Source: Azadirachta indica
Lineage: Eukaryota; Streptophyta; Magnoliopsida; Sapindales; Meliaceae
DNA: 64,000 nt
Direction: 5' to 3'
NCBI GenBank assembly: GCA_022749755.1
Contig: CM040452.1
Location: 15,022,350-15,086,349, forward strand
The notes under the pieces were generated by a model. It saw nothing but the letters and a program-made list of their open reading frames with translations. It had not been told where the DNA came from and did no database searches. Positions 13,658-24,668 of this stretch are shown here, in pieces; within the stretch, counting starts at the first letter, position 1, and each line of letters starts with the position of its first letter. A program made the translations under genes and the position numbers.

Positions 13658-14227
13658 AAGGAAATATATCCTGCTCCAGTTTTGCAGAAGATCAATTTAT
13701 CCAGGCTTGGATAAGATAGGAATTAGCTCACCTGCGAGATTTATGGAATTTTTTTTGCCCTATTCGATCCCTGATAGTGAAGGGATGTATTATTGAGAAC
13801 ACAGGTTCATTACTCTTGTACTTTATTTTTTGTCCACTATAGTTTCACTAGGGGATATATTCTTCATATTTTGGATAAAGGCACCATAAATGACATGTAC
13901 AACCTTCAATAATTTATTCAAATTTTGTTTTGTTTCTTCAATTACAGTGCATGTCTGGAAAGATTGTTCAATCAGTGATTTTTATGACCGTGTCTTATTT
14001 CAATGGGTATTAACATAATTCCCAAAAAAAAAAAAATGTGTTCAACATATGAAGTTCACATTCACAAACTATCACAACAATCTAGAAGTTATGGTGTTCA
14101 CTTCACTCTGCCAATTCAGTGGTATTATATTTTATCATTATGATTATCGTAATATTCGTCCTAATAGATTTTTCACCCGAAATCAAAGGGACTTTTTGGT
14201 TTACACTCCAAAAACTGGTGGTTACAA
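13658..14227. other. TIM22 3' UTR and intergenic DNA
   Basis: Downstream of the TIM22 stop. A poly-A run at about 14024-14036 lies in AT-rich sequence. I see no gene. A short ORF at 14049-14315 runs into the MITE and is not protein-like. Confidence 0.4.
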
Positions 14228-14237
14228 TTTTAATTTA

Positions 14238-14476
14238 GGGAGAATATCCGTTACCCCTATTATTCTTATATTTTATCTAATACTTCATCACTCTTTAATT
14301 TTTATTTTTTTTTAATTTTATTCTTTAATTCAATTAATTTACAAGTGATAAAATCAAAAATATTAAAAATATTAAAGGGCAAAATTAGAATTCAAGAGAA
14401 TGATGGAATATTACAAAAAAATATAAGGGATAATAGGACATTGGCTTAAAAAATAGGGAAGTAATAGATATTCACC
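14238..14476. mobile_element. MITE copy C with perfect 10-bp target-site duplication
   Basis: A 239-bp inverted-repeat element. It begins GGGAGAATATCCGTTACCCC and ends AGTAATAGATATTCACC, whose complement GGTGAATATCTATTACTTCC matches the start. The flanks are identical 10-mers TTTTAATTTA at 14228-14237 and 14477-14486. Terminal GG and a duplication of 9-10 bp fit a Mutator-like (MULE) MITE. There is no coding capacity. This copy defines the ends of the family seen at 311 and 4991. Confidence 0.8.
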
Positions 14477-14486
14477 TTTTAATTTA

Positions 14487-15184
14487 TGTCCATAAATTAA
14501 AATATAAAGTTATATTAAAAAATAATATAATATAATATAATATAATCATTATTTCTTGCGAATGTGTAATATTAATTCTAAATAGTATCAAATTAACGTG
14601 TGCTTATTTAAAATTTGAATGGAACTTGTATGAATATATAAATTTGATAATTACATTTTAATTCGTTACTTCTAAAAAAATCTATTCAGATTTTGGTGTT
14701 AAAGTAATAATTTTAATTTATTTTATTAAAATATAAATTTCAAATTTTGAGTATTAAAACAAAATTATACTAAAATTCCATACTAAAACACAATTAAGTA
14801 CCAATTTTCTAATTTATAAAATGCAGAGCTTAAAACTTATCGATATTTAAATTAAGGATTTTATTTATATATGAAATTTTGATATTAAGCATGAGAACAA
14901 AAAGTTAATATATCAAATTAAAAATATGGATGTAATTATTAAAATAGCAAAATGATTTTCTTTAGTTTGAAATATTGAAATATTTTAGTATGAAAATAAT
15001 TATTGAATTATTTTTAGTAGTACTTTAGAAAAGAAAAATCAAATCAAAGCAATGCACGTGGATCATCTGGCACTAAGGTTTATCCATGATTCGGATTCCT
15101 TCACTCTTACAGGGATAGATGAAGCAACAGTGAATCATCAAAAACAGATAACTTGAAAAAGAATCAAGCTAAAGCATCGGAGAA
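14487..15184. other. AT-rich upstream region of the SDR gene
   Basis: Very AT-rich to about 15050, including a TATAA pentamer run near 14521-14545. From 15050 the sequence is less AT-rich (GCACGTGGATC at 15053 contains a CACGTG G-box) and likely holds the promoter and leader of the SDR gene. No ORF. Confidence 0.4.
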
Positions 15185-18100
15185 ATGTCCAAGCAAGGTG
15201 AAGTGGTTTGCGTTACTGGTGGCAGCGGCTGCATTGGCTCCTGCCTCGTCCATCTTCTTCTTGATCGCGGTTACACCGTTAACGCCACTGTTAGAAATCT
15301 CAGTTACTCTATGTTCCCTTCCCTCTGTTTTCTTTTTTTTTTTTTTATTTTCCAAAATTAGCTCCATGTTCGTGTTCGTTGAAATTTTCGATTTTTTTCG
15401 GTTTGTTTGTTGCAGATGATGAAAAAGAAACTGCTCATTTGAAAGCGCTACAGGGAGCCGACACGCGTCTCCGTCTCTTCCAGATCGAACTCCTTGACTA
15501 CGACACCATTTTCGCTGCAATCAACGGCTGTGTCGGCGTCTTCCACTTGGCCTCTCCGTGCATTGTGGACAAAGTCCAAGATCCTCAGAAGCAGCTTTTG
15601 GATCCCGCGATTAAAGGAACCGTTAATGTACTAACGGCAGCTAAGGCTGTGGCAGTGAAGCGCGTGGTGGTAACCTCATCGATTTCGGCAATAACGCCGA
15701 GCCCGACATGGCCAGCTGATGAAGTCAAGGCAGAGGACTGTTGGACTGATGTTGATTACTGCAAGCAGAAAGAGGTGAGTAGCCACAGTGACTGTTTTGC
15801 GTATTTTATTTTATTTTATTTTATTTTTTTAAAGATGAAGGAGGAGGACACAGTCGCGCGCTGACTCAGATTCATGATTGCTCAATTCCAATTCTTCTTT
15901 GTCATTTTGAGCCTCTATCATCCGGTTGAGATATGGAGGATTTAAATGGAAGTTGAGAAGTGCTTGAAAGAACTTGTAAATAGAACAAAAGTGAAGCTAA
16001 AGAGGGAAAAAGTGGACGAGATGGAGGTTGAAATTGGAGAAGCGTTACAGTCGTGCTGCCTGCGCCTCACTTTTTCTTTTCTGTTCTTTTTTTTTTCTGC
16101 CTTGTTTTCCAGCTAACTGAACAAACTAATTGAGCTCGTCTGAGCTTATACTTTAGCTTTTCCTCAAGTGGCTTGGCTATTTGCATTGGTCGTCTATTCT
16201 GCTTGTTTATGGAATCAGAGGATAACCCAGTTTTGATTTTAGCTTCCCGTTAAAATGGATATGAACTTTTCCAAGAAAAAGAAAATATGAGTGAATAACA
16301 AAAACAAGATTGTCTGAAGCTTGAAAACTAAGAGGAGAAGAAGATGAAAACCAATACATTGTTGGCCCAGAGGTAGTTCAGTGCAGAATTTCAGACACTT
16401 TGATCCATCTAGGGTTTTCCTTTTGTTTCTAAATGCATTAAACAAAGAGGGGTGTTGTTTGAATCACATTTTGGTTGAACATTTTCTTTTTCAAGTTTTG
16501 ACATATTTGGTTCTAACAATGTGGACTCCTGTTGTTGTGAATCAGTTATGGTATCCGCTTTCAAAGACATTAGCTGAAAAGGCAGCCTGGGAATTTGCAA
16601 AAGAGAATGGTTTGGATGTTGTGGCGGTGAATCCTGGAACTGTGATGGGCCCTGTCATTCCACCCACATTAAATGCCAGTATGTTGATGCTTGTACGCCT
16701 TCTCGAGGGTAATGCTCTTTTCCAAATAAGATTTACAATTGAATACAATTCATCCCCACTTGCTAACATTCATTTTTCCCATGCAGTGGTAGATATCTTA
16801 GTATATTCAGTTGCTTTATTTAAAATTTCATCCATGGTTTTCTTTTTTACCTGAAGCCAATATTGAAAACAAAATGGACTTTGATGTGTTCATGATAAGT
16901 TTGTTACTTGAAATATTAGCCCACTGGTTTTGTGTTTTTACATTAAACAAGTATTCAAAACAAACAGATGTCTCCATGATAATTTTTGTTACTTGGAAGT
17001 ATTTTTTCCTTCTTTCTTGACTAATGCTACTAATACATTGACAATTTTGTTTCTTATAAACTGAACTCTAGTGACGCCTTGAGATTTTGGGTTAAGTGAG
17101 ATGATTAGGTAGAGATCATGTCTGTGACCATGGGATAAAGGGTTTAATTCACTTCAGCCATGGGTAATTAGAGTACGTTGGATTACTACAATCTACTGTC
17201 CATTCAATTTATTATGAGTATCTTATAAATGGTTAGTCCCATGCTTTAACAAGAGGAAATTGTGCATTTGCAAAACAATATGCCATTCCTGTTTGCTTTC
17301 CTTATTAGATAACATTGAGGTTTCATATTAATGAGATTTGACTTCATAATCAAGTCTTAAGTGGATAGATGCAATGTGCAAGAGGCATCTTTTGAAATCA
17401 CATCTGACTCTTTTAAACCAATCTGTTCTCTATTGTTAACATGCGAGTTCTACATTTCTAAGCTCCAATCATCAGAATTAAATGCTGAAAATGCCAATCT
17501 GCTGATGTTTAGGTTGCACTGAAACATACGAGAACTTTTTTATGGGATCAGTTCACTTTAAAGATGTGGCCTTGGCACATATATTGGTGTATGAGAACCC
17601 ATCAGCGAGCGGAAGGCACTTGTGTGTTGAAGCTATATCTCATTATGGTGACTTTGTGGCCAAAGTTGCAGAACTTTACCCTGAATATAACATTCCCAGG
17701 TACCAAGCCTTTTTTCTGTTTATTTTGAAAGATTGCCGGTAATAAGTTTGACTTGCTACACCCGTATAATGGATCTGCAGCTGAAACGATATTGTCTCTT
17801 TTTAAGATCCATAAAACAGCATCAGAATTTGGCTCTGAAATTTTATAGAATCATATTGGATTCCCAAGACATTGATAATCTGTGCATGCTATGCTGAACC
17901 AGGAAAATACAGAACTTCCAAGAGTCTACTTCTGCTCTGCACCTTTATGAACAAGCCTTAACCTTCTGCTTCTTATCTGAAGTCAAATGTTTTGACTTTA
18001 TGTGAGAACAACTAACTTTTAATACTCAATTTCCACGTTAAGCTGTCTCAGGTGAAATCCGACGCCGCCTTGGTTGTTCTGTTGCATGGAAAACTGTTAT

Positions 18101-18536
18101 GCATGCCGCTAGTCAGCAAGAGACAGATGCTTTTTTTTTGTTTCCTAGTCACTCTGAACCTATTAATCCTTAATGGTTTCTTACATTCTCGTTGTATGAT
18201 ATACTGCAATTGATCGGTTACAATTTTAATTTTATTCAGGGTAGTCGTTGACATAGATATCTTCTCTGTGGAGTTTCAAAATGTAGATTTCAATCCTATC
18301 ATCTTTTTATCTAATTTCATGCTTGTGGTGTAACTGCAAGTCTTTTACAAATAGTAAAGTTGCTAAGTTATTTACCTGCACTTTCATGTAGATTACCGAA
18401 GGATACTCAACCTGGGTTGTTGAGGACCAAGGATGGAGCTAAAAAGCTAATGGACTTGGGCATGCAATTCATTCCAATGGAGCAAATTATCAAGGATGCT
18501 GTTGAGAGTTTAAAGAGCAAGGGACTTATCTCCTGA
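15185..18536 (+). CDS. Cinnamoyl-CoA-reductase-like SDR (extended family)
   Basis: Five exons, 15185..15302, 15416..15774, 16546..16708, 17513..17699 and 18392..18536, sum to 972 nt, 323 residues. The N-terminus has the NAD(P)H-binding TGGSGCIGS (residues 11-19). The catalytic set is Ser127/128 (VVVTSSISA), Tyr162 and Lys166 in [16 protein letters not shown]. Then follow [12 protein letters not shown] and [19 protein letters not shown], and the end LKSKGLIS. This is the CCR/DFR/anthocyanidin-reductase branch of extended SDRs. The lignin-type CCR signature NWYCYGK is replaced by LWYPLSK, so it is a CCR-like protein of the Arabidopsis At5g58490 type (recalled), whose substrate is not settled. 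Length and motifs look functional. The largest intron (0.8 kb) contains only stray ORFs. Confidence 0.92.
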
Positions 18537-19035
18537 ATGAAGCTGCAAGTATCTGCAGCTGTTCATGTACCGATCTGTTTTATAAACTTAATTAAGTGGT
18601 GCAATGCCAAGAACTTACATGGTTTAAGGTTCTGTAACAGCTACCTTGTACTTTTTTCTGGGAAATATCATAGGATGAACCAATTTTAGAGGTTAACAAC
18701 GGATAAATACCATATTGAGTGATTAATTTGCTGTGAACAGTCAAGATCAATGAGCTGTTCTTTGAATTGTAACCTGAGATGTATCATCAGGAAACAGCAT
18801 CAAGCAGATGGTTGAAAATTTTGACTCATAAGACAAACATGAGGATTCCACCACAATTCGATCTTATTTAGGAGCTTCAGAATTTGCACATCAGAATGAG
18901 GACAAACTCCCCCAGGCCCCATAACCAAAACGAAAACCGAAAGGCGGCCATCAAAGGCTAATTAATTGCTTATATTTGAAATTCGTAGGCATTTCCTCGA
19001 GTCATATTCCGAATTTTGTGTCAATCAGAACTTCC
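18537..19035. other. SDR 3' UTR and spacer before the GILT pair
   Basis: About 500 bp between the SDR stop and the broken GILT copy, in the same orientation. It presumably holds the SDR 3' UTR. No feature was found. Confidence 0.4.
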
Positions 19036-19424
19036 ATGAATTCGAATCAAATAGTTCCACTCCTATCTCTTCTTTTCTACCTGTTACTGATCACAATTCT
19101 TTAGTCTCAGCTACTGATTCAACTTCTGGAGTTGATTCCCAGAATGGAAAAGTTTCCTTGGAACTTTACCATGAAACACTCTGTCCGTATTGCTCAAATT
19201 TCATGGTCAATTATCTGCCTAAACTCTTCGAGAACAACCTTATATCTGCAATTGATCTCAAGCTGATCCCTTATGGCAACTGCAGGATTGGACCCACCAA
19301 TGCCATCACTTGCCAGGCCCTCCTTTCTATCATCGCCCCTTGGTTCTTTGTTAATGATGCATCAAATTTATTCAAATTTTACCTGATAAATTATGAATTA
19401 AAAAGAAATATGTATAGAAAATAG
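19036..19424 (+). pseudogene. Truncated, frameshifted GILT exon-1 copy
   Basis: An ATG at 19036 opens a good signal peptide (MNSNQIVPLLSLLFYLLL) that stops at a TAG near 19102. The mature GILT sequence continues in another frame: GKVSLELYHETLCPYCSNF, then a region matching the intact gene's first exon to the TCQ at its end. The signal and mature parts are therefore separated by a frameshift. Where the intact gene splices after CAG with GT, this copy has CAG|GCCCTC and reads on into intron-like residues to a stop at 19422-19424. No later GILT exons follow before the intact gene at 19594. It keeps the CxxC active site (CPYC). The simplest reading is a tandem-duplicate remnant that cannot make a full enzyme. 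A short secreted fragment is unlikely. Confidence 0.75.
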
Positions 19425-19593
19425 AAGAGGAGAAAAAACAATTGTTTTGACCGCCTGTAAGTCTTGTAATCTACCACTGACAAGTAAATATCTTTGTTTC
19501 CACCTCACGGCAAAAATGTCGTTAACTAACCCCTCTCATTTTTTGACTAGAAAGTGAAAAAGGGTGCTAAATTTCAAATTTGAGGATTCATCC

Positions 19594-21700
19594 ATGGCTT
19601 CTGGTTTGACAAAAGCCCTATCTCTTGTCTTTTATATTTTCTTGTCTTGCTCAATTTCAGCTTCTGGAACTTCCAACTCAGTTTCAGATGCAAAGAAAGT
19701 CGAGTTGAGTCTATATTACGAATCCCTTTGTCCATACAGCGCCAATTTCATTATCAATTACTTGGCTAAGATCTTTGAAGATGAGGAACTCTTGTCTATC
19801 GTTGACCTCCACCTTTCCCCTTGGGGTAATGCCAAACTCAGAGGCAACACCACCTTCGATTGCCAGGTCTTATAATTTCACCGCCCATAAATTGTAGTTT
19901 TTAAATCCAACCATTAAAATGAAATTAAAAAGGGAGGAGAAGAAGAACTTGCACATGTTGACTTCTTGATTTACTGGCAACACAATTTAAATGCTTAATA
20001 ACTTGCTGTTTGATGCTTGATTGCAGCACGGTCCATCCGAATGCCTGTTGAACACCGTGGAAGCTTGTGCAATTGACGTCTGGCCTGAATTGGTAAGGCT
20101 TTGCTTTGAATTGAATGTAATCTAAGTTTATAAACTGATATCAGTACCTAGAAATTAATAGATTACGGTATGGAACATTCATTTGAGAATAGAAAACTTC
20201 CTGTATCGCATTTTTATTCTGATGCTCAGAATTTTTAGAACGATAGTGGTCTCTTTTACCTTTGCTTATCATCTTAAATTTTTGTTGATAAAGTAAAGTT
20301 GTGATGCAGAATGAGCATTTCCAATTTATCTATTGCGTTGAGACTTTGGTGTATGAGCACAAGTACCCCCAGTGGGAAACATGCTTTGAGAAATTGGGAT
20401 TCGATCCAAAACTCATTTATGATTGCTATACCAGTGGATATGGGACAAAGGTATGTTCCGGTGCTTTTATAATGTGAGTTCTTGTTTATCCAGTACTGTG
20501 ATTATATTAGTATGGTATTCTATCAAGAATTAGCTTATGTCAAATTGCAGTAGTTTGTGGCCTTCATAAACTCTTGAAAGTATAACAAGTTATTAATTTA
20601 GATTGAATATAAAATTTACAGCACCTGGATGCTACTTCTGTGCATTTCTCTGTCATTAGAGAGTAGGAAAGTTTGCAATCATGTTGGAAACTAATTATTT
20701 CTCTCTTGGATATCTTATTTTTTCTTTAGAGTGGAAACCATAACTTTTTCCTGATAGCGAAATGCAAAGTAAAGGTGAGTGAATAAACAGGAAATGAAGT
20801 GGTAGTAGAAAATGTCCACTGCTTGTGAAATTGGTATAAACTGGCATTGTTATGTACTTTTCCAGTTCATAATTTACAAGAAGGATGCATTGCAACTTTG
20901 AGTGAATTGTCAGTAATTCACCCACCTGACCCAGCCTTCTACAATTTGTTGCCTTTCCATCATTTGGATTGGCATAACCCTAGCTGCTAGGTTGTTTATG
21001 ATGTAGTTGCCTACATCACTGTCATGTGTTCTTCTGTTGATGACGATTATGCTGAGCACATTCTTCTATTTGTTTCTTGTTGTCTTTTCCTCTTATGTTC
21101 TTATGTATTCAATAAATGCCCAATTTTCTCCTCAATGTATAACTGATTAATTTACTACGGGATTTATTACTTTATCCAGCTTGAGTTAAAATATGCAGCT
21201 GAAACGAATTCTCTAGTACCTCCTCATCTATACGTGCCTTGGGTAGTCGTGGATGGACAGCCACTCTACGAGGTATGTTCCTTGGACAGTATCTTGATTT
21301 AAATGCATGCTCTTCCCGAGTTATTATCATTGATCCTAGGTTCTCAGAAATCCAGGAAAATTTGCTCGCAAACAAAGAAGATAACCATAAAACTCCTTGA
21401 TTTCTCTGCATGAGAAATATTTATGAGCAGAGTCCAGAAATTATGGGGGATCTTCAAGAAATGACATTACTTCTCTTGCTGCAGGACTACGAAAACTTTA
21501 TAAGCTATATTTGCAAGGCTTATAAAGGCACTGCTGTCCCCGAGGCTTGCAGCAACATGTCCCTTATCACCAACCACAGGGTTAAAGCAGAACCTACGCT
21601 TCCAGTTTGCGATAAGGAGACAACAACTTTACCCACAAGAATTGGATCAATGATAATATCGCGGGCACGCAAGATGAGCAGGGCAGCAGCTTCAATGTAG
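19594..21700 (+). CDS. GILT-family thiol reductase-like protein with CPYS active site
   Basis: Five exons, 19594..19866, 20027..20092, 20310..20450, 21180..21272 and 21485..21700, sum to 789 nt and encode 262 residues. A signal peptide (MASGLTKALSLVFYIFLSCS) leads to the thioredoxin-like GILT domain with the family signature CQHGPSECLLNTVEAC (residues 90-105) and VPWVVVDGQPLYEDYENFI. GILT enzymes reduce disulfides in vacuolar/lysosomal or secretory compartments; plant members exist but are little studied. The active-site motif is CPYS (Cys46-Ser49) rather than CxxC; the codon at 19738-19740 is AGC where TGC would give Cys. A single Cys could still attack disulfides but not complete the normal cycle. 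The first donor (GTCTTA) is weak, though the junction is supported by frame and by CQ|HG. It sits directly after a broken tandem copy. Confidence 0.88.
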
Positions 21701-23163
21701 ATGTCTTCTTAGTTTTACATGCTTTTCAATGTTTTATATGTGACTGTTTGTGGCAGCTTTGTTTATGTTGGTAGTCCCCAATAAGGTGTCATGACTGAAT
21801 GGTACGTTGTCAGTTGTGACTGAAAAAGGACGTAGTTTAAATCAAGACCTTGAAGTTTGATTATGTGATTGGTGCTTGTTCAATTGTATTGGAACAATAT
21901 GGTTAAGAATTGCCTTTAAAACGTATTCGAGGGATTCTGGGAGAACGTAGAAATTTTATCAATTTCTAACGTAGTAACGCACTGATAAGCTTAGGGAAGG
22001 AGTTTGAACGGGGACAGGCAGCTTTTGTATGCACATCATCAGAGAGTTGGATGTTCGTAGTTTAGTTGGATCGCATAATTACTTATACTGTGCCAATGTC
22101 ACAGATCATTGGCCCATTAACTGCAAGTTCTTGGGTCATGGATCTGTACTCTAGAATGGAAAATTTTACTTGGGCCGGACCACAAACTTTGATTTGCTTT
22201 TAACTGGCGTGAGTTGGATGGATGATGCTAATGATGCCTAACTGTAACTGGTGTTGAATTCATATTAAATTCCTTCCTTCAATTTCTTTTAACCAACATA
22301 AATATGTGACTAACTTCATCTTAGATTCAGAGCATATAATATATAACTTATTAGGATTTGATTATATGTACACGTGATATACACCCTATGCAAATCCACC
22401 AAATATTCCGGTGGCATACATACGTATGTATGATATACGGTGTATTAATTCGCACTTGGAAAGAAAGAAATGTGATTTAACTAATCACCAATTCCCATCA
22501 TGCATTTCGTATAAAAGTTTCAGTGTATGTATGTGTGTGTCTGTACTGTACGTATATATGTATGAAAACAAAATAAAAGGAAATTGTAATAAAAATGTGT
22601 AAATAAGAGAAAAGTGTTGAGTTGAATTTTGACGTAGTGTATATTTTCTGTAGTCGGCGAGCTGATATTGTAGAATTAATTAAGGTTGAAGCGAAGCGAG
22701 GAGGAGCACAGATGCTGGAAAAATGTTGCCGGTGGGCGATTCATCGTAATATAACAAACAACGTTGGTCTTAGTCTTAGTAGTGGATGGGAGATGAGCGA
22801 AAAGACAAAAAATGAGAAAGTGGGAGAGGAGGAAATATCAAATATGCATGATGAATCACGCACCGTTTGTCAGAAAATCTACGCCCCATATATCCTGTCG
22901 GCGACCAAAACTACAGTTTGTCAAACTAGTTGGGACCCACTTCCGCTGTTGCGTCAAATCCTTGCACTTGGCTTTGTCTTCCCTGATTGCTACCACCCGC
23001 TACCTCTCTACGTCTCCACTTGCTAGCTCCTTCTCCTCCTCCTCCTCCTCCTCCTCCTCCTACTCCCCCTTTTCATCTCTCTCAGCCCGTAGCTTTGCTT
23101 CCTTTCTTTTAGGCTTTTGCTTCGCTACGACTGCACAACTGTCGACCCCTCGACCCAACTTTA
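21701..23163. other. GILT 3' flank and gene-poor DNA
   Basis: No convincing gene. Contains a (CCT)n microsatellite at about 23033-23060 that produces a Ser-rich ORF, which I rejected. The stretch 22640-23030 is less AT-rich than its surroundings but shows no splice-consistent coding structure. Confidence 0.4.
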
Positions 23164-23173
23164 TTTTTAATTT

Positions 23174-24334
23174 GAGGTTTTAATACTTAACTCTTTGATG
23201 AGATTTGACATTTTAACACTTAGACGAAAGAGTTTTCTTATTTCTCTTGAACTATTAATTGACCATCTAATTTTATTTATATAATTATAATACTTTTAAT
23301 TGTTTTAAAGTAAAATATAAAAAATTTAATTTATATGTAATAAAAATAATTTTAATTTATATTTATTTAAAAATTAAAATTTTAATTAATAATAATTTAA
23401 TTTAATAATTTTAGTTTACGTGTATTTAATATTTATTAAAATAAAGAATTTAATTAATGATAATTTAACTTGATAATTTTAATTTATATTTATTTAATAT
23501 TTACTCAAAATAAAAATCTAATTTTTATTCATATATCATACTTATATAAATATCAAATTCAAATATGTAAAGTCCCCGCTTTTCTTACTTCTTTCTTTTA
23601 CAAATTCTCCAGTAATAAATTATATTTTTTTTTATTTCACTAAACAATTTCATAATCTTATCAATCTCATTCTTCTTAAAATAACACTTTAATACAAGAT
23701 TTATATCATACACATTCATATTAAATATATATTTCAATATCAATTTTATGACTTATAAAGTAAATGTAAACTTTTGGCTTTATACAAAAAATTTGATGAA
23801 ACTACGCAATGACAGAAAATTAGAAAAAATATCAACATGGCTAAATATCATTAAATAAAATTTTAATTTAAATAAATATTAAATGAATATAAATTATAAT
23901 TGTCATTAATCAAAATTTTAATTGTTTTAATTTTTTGAACATCAAATGAATTAAAATTGAGTTTCTTAAACTTTATTTTAAAGCAATTAAGTCTATTATA
24001 GTCATTTTAAGTGAAAATATATAGTGAATTGACGGTCAAAGGGAGATAAGTGTGTCTTTTCTTAAAATTTCCATTTAAATATTAAAATTATTAAATTAAA
24101 TTATTATTAATTAAATTTTTAATTTTTAAATAAATATAAATTAAAATTATTTTTTTGATTACATACAAATTGAATTTCTTATATTTTACTTTAAAGCAAT
24201 TAAGGGTATTATAATCATATAAATAAAATTTTATATTCAACTAATGGTTTAGAAGAGATAAATGTGTCTTTTTTTAAATCTTTCATCTAAGTGTTAAAAT
24301 GTTAAACCTTAGGAGAGTTATGCGTTAAAACCCT
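23174..24334. mobile_element. Mutator-like element with long terminal inverted repeats
   Basis: A 1161-bp element bounded by identical 10-mers TTTTTAATTT at 23164-23173 and 24335-24344. The left end GAGGTTTTAATACTTAACTC pairs with the complement of the right end AGGGTTTTAACGCATAACTC, and the similarity continues for roughly 240 bp (shared ACATTTTAACACTTAGA, ATTATAATAC, TTTAAAGTAAAATATAA). A second, partial copy of the right arm lies inside at about 23880-24110, so the structure is nested or internally duplicated. There is no coding capacity. Long TIRs with a 9-11-bp duplication fit a non-autonomous MULE. Confidence 0.72.
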
Positions 24335-24423
24335 TTTTTAATTTTTAATCTTTTAAGTCTCTTTTTCATTTTAATTTTTTTTAGCGTTATCATTCTATAT
24401 TATTTATAAATTTGCTAAAGAAT

Positions 24424-24668
24424 AGAACTAGTAGAAATTTCTTTTATATAAAATATTACATTAATTATAAACTATTAAATATAGACACATTTAACAGTTA
24501 AAATTATATCTGACATATATATTAATTATAAATATATTAATTTTATAATTAATATATTAATTAGATAATCAAATATAATTTTAACCGTAACCGTTGAATA
24601 TGTTTATATACAACAATTTATAATTGATATAAAATATTGTGTAAAAAAAAAATTTACTAATTCTGTTC
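24424..24668. mobile_element. Foldback MITE-like inverted repeat
   Basis: About 245 bp in two inverted arms of about 120 bp. The left arm starts AGAACTAGTAGAAATTT and the complement of the right arm reads AGAATTAGTAAATTT; both continue through ATATTTTATATxAATTATAAA-like words and AGTTAAAATTATATCTGA / GGTTAAAATTATATTTGA. AT-rich with no ORF. The exact ends and any target duplication are unclear. Confidence 0.5.

Noticed and set aside
15164..15520. 118-codon minus-strand ORF over the first SDR exons
   Set aside because: Shadow of coding exons 1-2 of the SDR gene; poly-Lys derives from a T run in the intron.
22622..23183. Two overlapping ORFs of 123-134 residues with Ser-rich sequence
   Set aside because: The Ser run comes from a (CCT)n microsatellite; the remainder has no domain, no splice partner and no codon bias typical of the real genes here.
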